Assembly (NCBI GenBank): GCA_948146395.1
Contig: OX411543.1
Location: 21,430,026-21,494,025, forward strand
Source of the DNA: Fragum whitleyi
Taxonomy: Eukaryota > Mollusca > Bivalvia > Cardiida > Cardiidae
Length of the DNA: 64,000 nt
Reading direction: 5' to 3'
Shown: piece by piece, positions 31,471 to 42,204 of the stretch
Numbering within the stretch: the first letter of the stretch is position 1
How the letters are laid out: each line of letters begins with the position of its first letter
Position numbers and translations under genes: made by a program
The notes under the pieces: model-generated
What the model was told of the DNA's origin: nothing
The model's input: only the letters and a program-made list of their open reading frames with translations
Database searches by the model: none

Positions 31471-32048
31471 AATAGATTAAGTGAAATACACACACATTAT
31501 TATAGAATTAAATGATGGTGCTCAAGGGTGGTCATGATTTTTCACAACAAAAAATGGCCTTGACAGCATTAGTAAATTAATGTAAATAAATTTACTGGAC
31601 ATACTTACTTTCAATCAATAGTGCAAACACCAAGATGCAAAATCAAAACAAACCTAAATACTTTAATTCCTTTGATGACAGCTGAATGTTTAGTTTAGAG
31701 ATTATTAACTCAAAAGCAGGCAATCTGCCGAAAATGAACAAACCATTAACCCATTACCAGGCAATACCAATTAGTTATAACTTATAGAAAGTTGAGACAA
31801 GTAATTAAAAGCTTACCATATATCCACTTAATATATCTCCCTTCCTTTGCCATTCGGAACACCTCTGGGCCAATCTCACGATCAAGCTCGGATGTACATA
31901 AACATACTATTTTTAAAAAATTACTGGAAAACCTTGGAAAAAATCTATGACGTCAGTTAAAATGGCCTTAGCCTTCGGAACTTTGAGTGAAAACATTTGA
32001 TGTCACCAACGCTACTCACTGACGAGAAATCATCATATCCTTCTTACA
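31471..32048. other. No gene recognised
   Basis: AT-rich spacer, with slightly more CpG after 31840 approaching the hairpin at 32049. Confidence 0.4.
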
Positions 32049-32105
32049 TAACGGCTGATAAATCTTAATTTTTGAGTTCTCAAAAATTAAGATTTTTCGG
32101 CCGTT
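32049..32105. repeat. Strong hairpin (possible MITE centre)
   Basis: AACGGCTGATAAATCTTAAT and TTTTGAG are mirrored by CTCAAAAATTAAGATTTTTC and GGCCGTT around a 2-base centre. No matching copy elsewhere in the window, and no outer termini defined. Confidence 0.55.
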
Positions 32106-32318
32106 ATTTTTCTGTAAAACTATAAATCTTCAGATAGCAAATGTTGTTTCCGCGCTAGTTTTTCTTACACTGTATCCACTTAACAAAATGCACAATTTTG
32201 TTACATACCCATCAGCCTTATATACATCAGAGGTCTATTACAGTTTACAAAAATGGCTGAGTGATGTACCGAAATGTTGAAAAGTGCCCAAAGTCAAAAA
32301 TCTGTTTGAAAACAAAAT

Positions 32319-32547
32319 GAGCCAGTGTGACATTTCCAACAATTTCACATGTGGGTGCTGACAAACATTGATCAACCTGGACAGCCAGACAATGCTAAAG
32401 GATTTTTTTTTTGGCTAAAGGGTTAAGACTTTATCTATCTCCTGAGCGCATAGTGAAGACTCTGGTCAGACTGTGCCGATGCACAGGCTGACCTGAGGCT
32501 TTATTTTGCACATATGTGAAATTGTTGGAAATGTCACTCACTGGCTC
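32319..32547. mobile_element. Family-D MITE, best copy
   Basis: GAGCCAGTGTGACATTTCCA left and GGAAATGTCACTCACTGGCTC right, with arms extending through ACAATTTCACATGTG/CACATATGTGAAATTGT. The centre-right hairpin is TCAGACTGTGCCGATGCACAGGCTGA. 229 bp; flanking target duplication not identified. Confidence 0.8.
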
Positions 32548-33586
32548 AAATTTAAATCAGCAGGTAAAGGGGTAATAGCTTTCTGATGATTATCTTTAAG
32601 ACCTAGCTGTTTGGTTAATTAATATTAGACAAAACAGGCATACCAAATTCATGACCTTCTTTTCAAGACTTAAACAATTCTTTTCAACTCTATGGTCAAT
32701 TGAGTTAGTAACTAATGTGTTGATATTGACAGCATAAAGATTTATGGGTTTAGATCAGGTTTCAAGATAAGCTATGTAGTTGAGGTTAATCTGAAGTCTG
32801 CCTTTAATCATTGTGCACAATGTATGTGTATAGAAAATTACTGAATTTAGTCAATGAATTGAACATTTTTTTTACTAATAACAGATACTAAAAGATATTA
32901 CTTATAATTCTATTGAACTTATTTGTAAATCATTAAGATATTTACTATGAAACTATGGAATGGAATGTGATATAGTCTAATAAGTCTTATGATAATAAAA
33001 TCTAATAATGTACTGGAACTAACTGGAACTTAGTTGGTTTGCAAGTGTTAGCCTATCAGAATTCAGTTCATGGGGTCAAGAGTTCCTGCGCAATCCTTTG
33101 AAGTGCAAAAATCCTTTCTTATCTCTTCTTTCACTGTTCTTAGCTCATTTCCACAGTTATTCCACTAGTGTAATAACACCAGTGTAATATCAAAAAATAT
33201 TTAATGTTTATTTTTTCCACTCCTGCTACCACAATGTTGGGTCATTTTATTATAAAACTGAATACACAACTTCATTACAAAGGACTTTTCACAAGCCATC
33301 TGCTGGAGCTACTGTCAGTCTTGCTGGTTTAAAAGAGGGGTATTCAAGATGAAATCCAGATAAAATAGCTAGATAAAGGGCCATCTTGGCCCCAAAATCT
33401 TGTAATTGATTTTCATCCCACACACACTTTGGTTTTAAATTCCAAAGGGTCAATTTCACACCTCTTTTATCAATGAATTATCAATGTTTCAAGGCTTATC
33501 TTGCCATAGAAAACTTTGCTGTTTTTTTCAGCAGTTTTTTATTCCCACACCCTTAACAGACGTAATTTGTTAATGGGCTACTAGAA
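32548..33586. other. No gene recognised (1 kb)
   Basis: AT-rich. CACTAGTGTAATAACACCAGTGTAAT near 33163-33188 is a short tandem. No other signal. Confidence 0.4.
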
Positions 33587-33630
33587 CCTGGTAACTACAG
33601 CTTATTTAAGCCATAGCTACAAGATTTTGA
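33587..33630. repeat. Family-M short hairpin repeat
   Basis: GTAACTACAGCTTATTTAAG and CCATAGCTACAAGATTTTG. Right arm slightly mutated. Confidence 0.5.
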
Positions 33631-33759
33631 TTCCCCAGCAACAAATAGCAAAGTTATAAATAAATTTTTTATGAGCGCTTTTGTTGTGAAGTGACAAAAA
33701 ATTTATATTCACTGGCTAGATTCAATTTTCTCTAAAACAAGAATTCTATTGTAACCATG

Positions 33760-34188
33760 TACAGTTTATAACATTGTGAAATTGACAACCACCTGGATCA
33801 AAACCATTCTAAATCACTCAATCGATGCTCTATTCATTAATTCCAAACTCTCGCTCATACCATCAAAAAAGCTCAAACCCATTGAAAAATCAAGAATCAA
33901 CTATGTCATTCAAAATAAATTTGGATAGAGAAATATCGCAATTTCACTGACATAATTCAAATTGTAAGCGTCAACAAGGTTCTTGAAATAATAGGAAGCT
34001 ATCTATAGAACTTGGACGCATATTTTATCAAAGGGAAGTAATCAATATCGCAAATTTTGTTCATCCTGAACAAAATTTGCGATATTGGATTTCCTCCCAT
34101 TAATTTCACTCAAAACTCACTCCACACGCTCAATCAATTTCATTCCATAATCATTCACCTTGTCAATTTCATGATGTTGTTAACTGTA
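33760..34188. mobile_element. Family-L TA-flanked MITE
   Basis: TACAGTTTATAACATTGTGA at the left and ATGATGTTGTTAACTGTA at the right are inverted, as in 7661-8098. Central palindrome at about 34036-34100: CAATATCGCAAATTTTGTTC and GAACAAAATTTGCGATATTG. 429 bp. Confidence 0.75.
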
Positions 34189-35537
34189 CCTAGAATTCAT
34201 ATTTTTCCATAACTGCATAACATAAAATGGTGACTGTGGTGTGAATGATGATCAGGAACATTCTGTGAAATTTCATGAAAGTCCATAATTGTACGATTTG
34301 TTTGTTTGTTTGAATGGGATTTAAGGCCGCTTTCAACAGTATGACCACCTTTGGAGGCGTATGAAAAGGGCCGACATGGTAGTTTTGTATTTGTGGAACA
34401 AAATATGTCTGAATTACTAAAATAGTGGGATCAAAAAGATTATTATTAAACATTGTGATCAGTTATTCTTATGGTAACCCTATATGCAGGTGTACAGTTA
34501 CAGTTATGTCGATTCCGTCTGTTTTATTGTCTACAAATAATCTTTGCTGTCAATCTGACATGAATGTCAGTCGAGTTGATAAGGACACAAGACCACACAA
34601 CTGTCTATCGTTATATCTGTATAATATATTTATTACACGTAAATAACTCAGAACAAAAGAAAACTGCACACAAAATTGGCTTGTGATAATATTAAAAGCT
34701 AGTACTGCCTTTATTTAGTGTCCTTTTGCCTCTTGACATAATGTTTTTTTATTTGATATTAACCTATACTTAAATTTTGTTTCAAACATAATGATACTAT
34801 AGGTTGAATACGCTATTATGACTTGTCGATTGTATAGAAATGTACTGTTATCACAAGTCACAATACCGAATTCGAGTTATATACCGGATTTTTGAACCAA
34901 GTAGGCCCCCAGTTTTTCCCACAATAATTATGCAGAAAACAAGGTGTAGGCCAAGATCAGACTGCCTGTCTATAGATACATCTTCCAGCCATGACTTAAA
35001 TATTAAAAGGGGATTTAGCTAATCAATTACCAGCTAGCTGCTTTATGGTATCAAGAAAAAAATATATAATGGGTCAGCAAGAAAATAGTAAAAATCTATC
35101 GGTCAAATTTGTTTTATTAAAAAAAAAGAGGCCTTCATATTGTAGTTTATATGTACTTTGGTCTAATAATCTCATGAAAAATGTCTATATTTGTTGACAA
35201 GGTTACATATATATCATTATTATGAGCCTATTTGTTGTATTAAATGACCCAGTTATACTACGCCGGGTGGTCTTGTTACACGGTCATTGAGCTGAATTAA
35301 AAACCCGTAAATAAATATTTCAATCTTGTACAAAATATTTGTCAACAAGATGAAAACACAAGTTGTATACATTTATATCAGTGGACCAGAGGTAAAGAAG
35401 CCCTATAACCTTGTATTTCTTCTACAAAAGTCTGGAATCAAAATCAAATTTCTTAATGTTTTGAAACATTGAGTATCAACGTTCTAAATTATTTTGGAAA
35501 GAGAAAGGGTTTTGTGTTCTGAGTGGAGAAGTATTTG
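34189..35537. other. No gene recognised (1.3 kb)
   Basis: Short scattered frames only. AAGATCAGACTGCCTGTC at about 34952-34969 may be a scrap of the family-B core. CCAGTTATACTACGCCGGG at 35250 is locally GC-richer. Confidence 0.4.
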
Positions 35538-35767
35538 TTAACCCTTTCCTGTTTTACAAAATTTTGGACCTGTCCAAATTCAAAGGTTTTGCAGACGAAA
35601 ATTAAAAGTGGATTGAATTTGAAAAATAACCATTCTGTAGGGTAGAAAATAGTGTTGAAAAAGAAGAAATTGCTTGTCAGAAGCAATTTCTTCTTTTTTC
35701 ACAATGTTTTCTCAATCATAAAATCACAGGCACATAAAAAGCAGGGATTAAACAGCAAAGGGTTTAA
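35538..35767 (+). mobile_element. Family-A piggyBac-like MITE, intact ends
   Basis: TTAA at 35538-35541 and 35764-35767. CCCTTTCCTGTTTTAC left, AACAGCAAAGGG right, and the AAGAAGAAATTGCTT hairpin at about 35661-35695. Confidence 0.9.
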
Positions 35768-36323
35768 AGGTTTCCGTTTTAAATCCCATTAAAATGAGGG
35801 CTTTTGTAAGTTCCAATTATCAATCTAAAGAATGATGTTTAGACTATGTCATCTTGGACTAAGCAGGGGTCCAACCTAAAATAGGGGCTTGTGCTGAAGA
35901 AAATTTCTACTATTTGAAAAGAGACAATAAATTTCCATACTCAGTAATTTGAAAAAAGCTACAGTAGCAAGATTAATTTCAAAACTGAAGTATCTCATTT
36001 ATTTTTCGAGTATTAGTTAGCGTCTCATTTGATAAAATAACAATATTGTGTCATGTTTTGTTAGTCGAAATTGACATTTAGAAGTCAGATGGGAAAACAT
36101 TATCGAAGTTACAAAGTTAGGAAGCTGGGAGAATGAATGAGAGTGACGTTTTGTTTGGGACCCTTTCTGTTTTATTGTGAAAAGGGCTGGAGCCTTTTCT
36201 TATTTATTAACAAAGAGGGCGTAACCTCCGCTTTTGTGAAAAGTACTAATTGATTTTTAGATTGAAATTCTGGGTTACAAAATTTCTGTTCAGCATTGGT
36301 TCCAGCCAGGTGTCCCAGATTAT
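35768..36323. other. No gene recognised
   Basis: No repeat or coding signal apart from mixed-composition sequence near 36130-36240. Confidence 0.4.
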
Positions 36324-37278
36324 TAGTCCCCTACCGGTGTTCACACCGGAGGGGACTATAGGTTTGCCCTCCGTCTGTCCGTCCGTCCGTCTGTCCGTCC
36401 ATCTGTCTGTCCGTCCGTCTGTCCGCTCAAATCTGGATCCCGCGATAACTTAATAACTAAGCAAGCGTTTTTGATGAAAGTTAGTATATGACTAGATGGC
36501 AATGTGTAGATTATGCACATCATTTTATTTTTGTTTTTCGACTAACATTGAGGTTGCTATGGTTACAGAAATAGTGAAAATATGGCCAAAAATGGGATCC
36601 TGCGATAAGATAATAACTAAGCAAGCTAGTTTGATGAGACTTGGTATATGACTATATGGCAATGTGTAGATTATGCACATCATTTTATTTTTGTTTTTAG
36701 ACTAAAATTGTTGTTGCTATGGTTACGGAAATAGTGAAAATATGGCTAAAAATATTGGATCCTGCGATAAGTTAATAAGTAAGCAAGCTAGTTTGATGAG
36801 ACTTGGTATATGACTAGATGGCAATGTGTAGATTATGCACATCATTTTATCTTTGTTCTTTGACAAAAAGTGCGGTTGCTATGGTAACGGAAATGGTGAA
36901 AATATGGCAAAAAATAGATCCTGCAATAACTTAATAACTAAGCAAGCTAACTTGATGAAACCTGTTTTAAAATGTAAAAAAAAATATAAGCCATGTTAGT
37001 CAGGGTGGTGATGCAGCAGTATTAATCACCTACAGTGAAAGTTCTCATTTCTTACCAACAAGACTGAAGAAAAACATCTTGGATCAGACAAGGTAACTGT
37101 TATTGATACTATTTCTTGCATCTGTCTATTGCTTGCATGAATTGTATAGTGGGCACAGCAGGGACAACAACTCATGTAAGTCTTGTTTAACCCTTTCCAA
37201 AACAAGGCCTGGTTTTGACATCCCTGATAGAATTGGCGTGGGAAAACATTGAGACAAACGAAGCCGGTAGGGGACTTT
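36324..37278 (+). mobile_element. Pearl-like element with 160 bp tandem core (TAGTCCCCTACCGG type)
   Basis: The 5' hairpin TAGTCCCCTACCGGTGT/ACACCGGAGGGGACTA occupies 36324-36358. A TCCG/TCTG microsatellite follows (36371-36425), then tandem core units starting at about 36435, 36595, 36757 and 36916 (period near 160 bp), each with TAACTAAGCAAGC and GTAGATTATGCACATCATTT. A tail region ends at CCGGTAGGGGACT (37264-37276). This order is that of bivalve pearl/helentron-like elements. Frames inside are by-products. Confidence 0.85.
36371..36425. repeat. TCCG/TCTG microsatellite
   Basis: Tandem GTCC/GTCT units inside the pearl-like element. Confidence 0.9.
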
Positions 37279-37462
37279 ATGTGTTGCATACAACACCAGA
37301 TACTTGTTATTTTCTATTTTCTTTGTAAATTCTGATATTCCTCTTAAATCATTCCACAGCTTTTCCACATTTTGATATGGAGAAAGAATATTACCATACC
37401 CTCCTTATGAAAATTGCTTTGAAGTTCTCAACACTTTACCAAAGTTAAACATTCACATTTTG

Positions 37463-37536
37463 AGGGGTCAGTACAAATCTATTGTAAGTGCCTATGATTA
37501 AATAGGCACTTACAATTGTTTTGAGCTAAACCCTTG
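37463..37536. repeat. Family-K hairpin element
   Basis: AGGGGTCAGTACAAATCTAT and TGTAAGTGCCTAT pair with ATAGGCACTTACAATTGTTT and TGAGCTAAACCCTT. Confidence 0.7.
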
Positions 37537-37539
37537 ATC

Positions 37540-37793
37540 TGCTTATGCACGTCAGACTGTCAATCCAGAGATCCAGGGTTCGATCCACGATGGCGGCACT
37601 CATCCTTTCCGACAATTCATCTGCCATCAATGGGTTGATAATCATAGACCTATGTGGGATAGCAGCTGGAGGCTAGGAAAAGATTTGGTGGTTGTATTGG
37701 TGAAAGAAATACCAGGAATCCATTGATAGGTGCTCCAGCTGCCGAGATATGAATGAAATAATGTTAAAAGCGGCGTAAAACCCCATTTAAACA
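37540..37793 (+). mobile_element. tRNA-derived SINE (family S), head partly lost
   Basis: Begins inside the head (GTCAGACTGTCAATCC, then B box GGGTTCGATCC), continues with the full body (CATCAATGGGTTGATAATC, GGATAGCAGCTGGAGGCTAG, AATACCAGGAATCC) and ends GGCGTAAAACCCC. The A-box half is missing directly beside a family-K hairpin. Confidence 0.8.
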
Positions 37794-38184
37794 AATTGAT
37801 CTACTAATGGCAAGGTTAAGAATATTTGAAATTTCTAGGCCAACCACCCAGCCTGAAAATTAGATGCTCTTATTTTGTTGTCATGAAATAAAAATACCAA
37901 GGAACTTTAAAAAGTAAATGAATTCTGAGGAGATTCCCTGTTATAGTTTAAATGGGTTTTTGACAGTTATAGGGGTATTTTGTGTCCTTTCCATTTATTT
38001 TTCAAAATATGTAAGTAATCCAAACCTGATGGTTGGCCAGGATTTGTCTGATCCCAGGATTTTAATGCCCCTGTGTCAGACTTGACATTTAAGTGGTAAC
38101 GCAAATTGAGTAACAAGAGATAGCGTGAATTTTTCTCTTTAAATTGTTAAAAAAGATATTTTTTCTCTTACAAAACTCAGACAC

Positions 38185-38405
38185 CATATTTTTCCCAATA
38201 AACGCTCCCAGGAGCTATACATAACATGGTCAGGGAGCTTTTATTTAGTATGCATTTTCTGATTTAATGATTGTTAAGAGGAAATTCACATCAAATTACA
38301 GAAGAAAAGTTCCTAAAATTTAGGCATTTGTAATGGGTTTGCTTAGTAGAGAATGTAGGGGTGCTACTATTAAGGAGGGCGCTATTATTAGAGGAAATAT
38401 GATAC
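38185..38405. mobile_element. Family-R element (internally deleted)
   Basis: CCAATAAACGCTCCCAGGAG, CTATACATAACATGG near the left and AAGGAGGGCGCTATTATTAG, AGGAAATATGATAC at the right parallel 51347-51624 in order. The TACTGTA ends are eroded here. Confidence 0.6.
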
Positions 38406-38448
38406 CTATGTGTTGCCTACTCCTGACAAGCAACTGATAGCGAGTCGA

Positions 38449-38520
38449 GGGGGTCAGAGCCATATGATTGTAAGTGCCTGTATTTTTATGGCACTTACAA
38501 TAGTATTGTGCCAATACCCC
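38449..38520. repeat. Family-K hairpin element
   Basis: GATTGTAAGTGCCTGTA pairs with TGGCACTTACAATAG; outer arms GGGGGTCAG and CAATACCCC are partly paired. Confidence 0.65.
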
Positions 38521-39884
38521 AATATACAAACATCCGGCTAGGAGCTGAAATGTCGAAATACTGTGAAATATCAAAGAAATTATGGTGTTTAGGGTTGAAA
38601 GGTAGAGCATCTTCTTGATCAAGTGGTTCCTAGTTTCATTTCTTGAGGTGGCTATCAAATTTGGTTCTTTCCTTAGCCAACACATTTTGCCTGAGTACTG
38701 ACTGCTCCATTTTCAGGAAGCAGAGTTGAGTTAAATTTATCTAATTTGCAAGAATTTATGTTCCAATTGAAGAAACTAAATCCAATGTAAGTTTAAACCA
38801 AAGAAGTTAGTAAAGAATGCTTAAGTTATTACAGATACACAACAAATTGAAGAACAACAGCGGTTTATTACTTTGGTATTTTTTATTTTAAGATCGTTTT
38901 GTTGTCCCTAAGCTAAACAAAACTATCTTTGATAAAGTAATCTAGTTTTTAGAGTTAAACGATCACAGACTCCTCTTAATTCTCTGGATCCAGATTTCTC
39001 GGGCCTACCCGCCCGGCAGCTGAGAAACACCGATAACGACGATCTCAAAAGGGTAAAGATCGAAATTTCTATAAAGTTTCATAAGATCAATGAATTTCAT
39101 AATTATCTACTCAATCAAAATAAACAATACCATACGTCCGATCAAAACTATACAAAAGTAATCGAATCTCTCAGAGTGCAGTACCACATTCTTCGATGAG
39201 CGAGAAAAAATGCCGTAAATTCAATTAAATGAATCTGTAGCTACGACATTTGGTTGCCGGTTTGTGGAGATAAGCTAATGCATTTGATACATCATCTTCA
39301 TGAGTCTCACGAGCTTCTCGAAAACTGTGTAAGTAAAACGTTTGTAACCTTGGTTTGACATGATGTTAATTCACGGATTTGATTATCAGATAGTAGATCG
39401 TCAGAAAAGGAAGTCTAGACGAAAGCGAAGCGACGCCGTCACCATCAGTTTCGCGCCATTTTTAGATTCTTTGTTTGACGTTGACACGCGGGAAATGTAG
39501 GTTTATATATAGTTTCCTGTTTAAAACTGAATGAAGTTGTCTATTTAGTGAGAGATAGGAATCAACGAAAATAATTCATTTGGGCTTTGAATTTTAAAAC
39601 ATGACTTTAATATGAAAAAAATGTAATAAAAAAGAAACAAAATTTTATCATTTATTTACAAAAAACGAAATATTTATAAGAAAATTCAACAGGATTGGCA
39701 AAGGAAGGTAATAAACCAATAAATTGGGTAAGGGGCGTGTCGCTTTTTGAAACTTTTGTCAACAGCGGTAAATGTTGAAGATTTTAGAATATAAAACGAG
39801 ATTAGCTTATTTTGCGAAAACACGGCTTCTTCTGAAATTTATTTAACTTGAATTTTATCGCATGCGAGCTAGACTTTACAGTGT
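38521..39884. other. No gene recognised; CpG-richer patch at 39180-39500
   Basis: GTTTCGCGCCATTTT (about 39449) and GACACGCGGGAAATG (about 39483) resemble E2F-type sites in opposite orientations. The patch stands out from AT-rich surroundings but has no start codon context or recognised gene beside it. Confidence 0.3.
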
Positions 39885-40105
39885 CTCTGACCTCGACAAA
39901 GTGCAGTTGGTAGCGCGCCGGACTGTCAATATTGGGTTTCCGTGTTTCTCCGACGGCGGCACTCATTCTTTCTGACTAAAAGTCACTCACCCAAGGGTTA
40001 CTAATCGTAGACCTATGTGAGATAGCAGTTTGGGGTTAGGAAAGGATGTGATGGTTTTACTCGTGATCGAATTCGGTACTCCAGCGATAGTGATATAACT
40101 ATAGG
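39885..40105 (+). mobile_element. tRNA-derived SINE (family S), diverged
   Basis: Head AAAGTGCAGTTGGTAGCGCG and GGACTGTCAATATTGG; the body has CGGCGGCACTCATTCTTTC, ATCGTAGACCTATGTGAGAT and AGGAAAGGATGTGATGG. The B box and 3' end are damaged. Confidence 0.7.
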
Positions 40106-40490
40106 CCTACGTCTGTCAGCAATCAAACTAGCTATTTCTCTCTGACCTGAGGCATTCATCGCCACCATTGCTCCGCGGGAGGTGTGAAAAACAATTGTAA
40201 TGATTTACCTGGCTTCGCTCAGTATCGATTTTTATCTCAGTGTTTTCACCCTTCGATCTAAAATCGCGATCAAAACAGCGTTAATGGCGGATCGGGTAAC
40301 ATCGCCGCAGCATCCCAAAATGGTCGACCCCCACAAATTTCGGGAGCCAAGCGGACCCCGCGTTATAATGGATTCAGCGCTCTAACAGATTTCCTTATAA
40401 TGGAGTTGCAGTGTAATTTGGCCAGGGAAAAAAAAGAGATGTGGTAAACCACAGATCTTGGGCCACGATATAAGATGGCCTTGCTTTTAC
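40106..40490. other. No gene recognised
   Basis: GC- and CpG-richer than average (about 40250-40390), with a 61-codon plus frame lacking any recognisable domain. Could be part of a gene edge or a decayed repeat. Confidence 0.3.
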
Positions 40491-40680
40491 AGAGGTACAG
40501 ACAAGATAGATTACTCCAATCTAAAATCTTTATTTCCAAATGAAACCCTATGTTGTGGGTACTCATTTGAATCGTCTCATTTGGATGATTCCAATGAATA
40601 CCTCCAAAGTAGGATTTGAACAGGGGGGTAGTGAAATATTCAAAGTTGAACTCCAAATTAGCGCCTCTATCTGTAGCTCT
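40491..40680. mobile_element. Family-C palindromic MITE, full length
   Basis: AGAGGTACAGACAAGATAG left, GCCTCTATCTGTAGCTCT right. Central palindrome GTGGGTACTCATTTGAATCG with mirror GATGATTCCAATGAATAC. 190 bp. Confidence 0.8.
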
Positions 40681-40948
40681 ATTTTAGTACCTTATACTTT
40701 AGGCCTATATAATGATTTATAAGTTAAAGTCCTAGACTGACAAGAAAATTGGGGGCTTCCATCCCTAAATCCTTTTTCCTTTAGGCAAATCATATGGGTT
40801 GTTCTGAAAAGTTAGTCATAGATTTTGTTTTTCTGAGATGAAAATTGAAAATGTAGAAAGAATGAAATTAATGAGGAGCAATAAATTATCTGGCCATGAA
40901 ATATTCATAAGTTATTTATAATTGACTTTGATCTCAACTTGGGAGAAC

Positions 40949-41098
40949 AGAGGTCCAGAAAAGAGCGGCGGTTGACAATCTTGATCCAAACCAGAATAAT
41001 TATTTCTCAATAAAACTGTATGTTGTAGATAGTCATTTAAATCGTCTCGTTGAGACGACTCAAATTTGCAACTACAACACACTCAGGATTTTTGCAAA
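40949..41098. mobile_element. Family-C MITE, truncated on the right by family E
   Basis: AGAGGTCCAGAAAAGAG left end and a hairpin near 41022-41078 (AAATCGTCTCGTTGAGACGA). The right arm is replaced by the TACAGT start of the family-E element at 41099. Confidence 0.6.
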
Positions 41099-41107
41099 TA
41101 CAGTTAA

Positions 41108-42074
41108 GGTTCATGTAAAGTGTTTGAGACCCAATTTTAAGGGCATTCATTTGCCAAGAATAAGCAGTATGTCCAGGAATATTATATATCAAAATGAAGC
41201 TCTTTATGAGCACAACCAGTTGAAAAACACAAGACTGTTATAACTATAGCGGTATAGCCAAAACATTGTGGAAAAGGGTCATTTTGTACAGAACAAGCAA
41301 CTGCATGACAGTTGGATAAAATTGGCTCATATTTTAACAAAGTCTAGCCTAAAGTACCATCCAGGTAGTGCTACAACCATTGGTATAAAACTCAGCCCCA
41401 AAACGTATTTATGCAAGCAATTTATTTTGACTTATTTTATTAACACATATGTCATATATGCCATTCTAATTTTGTAAACGTGTAGATCTTTTTAAGGTAT
41501 GGTGTGTTATCACAACATAAATAGACATTAATTGTTTATATACCTGTAAGGTTGTTTAGCAATATATCAAATTCTATTTCACAGAATGATAAATATATAG
41601 TAATATTGTAATTCATTGAATTAAAAAAACCTATAATTTGAAATAAATCGCAGAAAATATTTCACAATATTATGGTGTGATGTTGCACCATACCTAACAT
41701 CTATTTTGAAAACAGACCAAACCGGTTTGACATGTATGTTGACAAAATAAATGGAAATTGATTGTTTCAAATGAGCCTTTTGAGACTGAGTTTTATATCT
41801 AAGGTTGTAGCACTACCTGGATGGTACTTCAGACTGTACTTTGTTAAAATATGGGGCAATTTTATGCAGTCGTCATGCAGTTGCTTGTTCTGTACAAAAT
41901 GACCCTTTTCCACAATGTTTTGGCTATACCGCTATAGCTATGGCGGTCTTATGTTGCCTAACTGCTTGTGCTCACGAATAGCTTCATTTTGATATATAAT
42001 ATACCTGGACATACTGCTTATTCTTGGCTAAAGAAGTGCCCTAAATATTGGGTCTCAAACACTTTACATGAACC
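41108..42074. mobile_element. TTAA-targeted fold-back element with ~285 bp inverted arms
   Basis: TTAA at 41104-41107 and 42075-42078. GGTTCATGTAAAGTG at the left end is exactly mirrored by CACTTTACATGAACC at the right. Arms of roughly 285 bp (41108-41395 and about 41790-42074) share ATTTTGTACAGAACAAGCAA, GTAGTGCTACAACC and others in inverted order. The spacer carries an inner AGGTATGGTG/CACCATACCT pair. GG-starting ends with TTAA targets are more like Kolobok than piggyBac. No transposase; the 69-codon frame inside is not a gene. Confidence 0.8.
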
Positions 42075-42204
42075 TTAATCTTGCTCAAGCGACAATTCCT
42101 ATTAAGGGACCATTTTTATTGAGCGATCGTTTTCAAATTCCCCTTCTTAAAATCAAAATATCATAAACAGTAGATATTAAATTAGATAGAGCAACGTCGG
42201 GTAT

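Noticed and set aside
38320..38685. 121-codon minus-strand open frame, the longest in the window
   Set aside because: It runs across a family-R element end and a family-K hairpin, and has no domain or plausible codon pattern.
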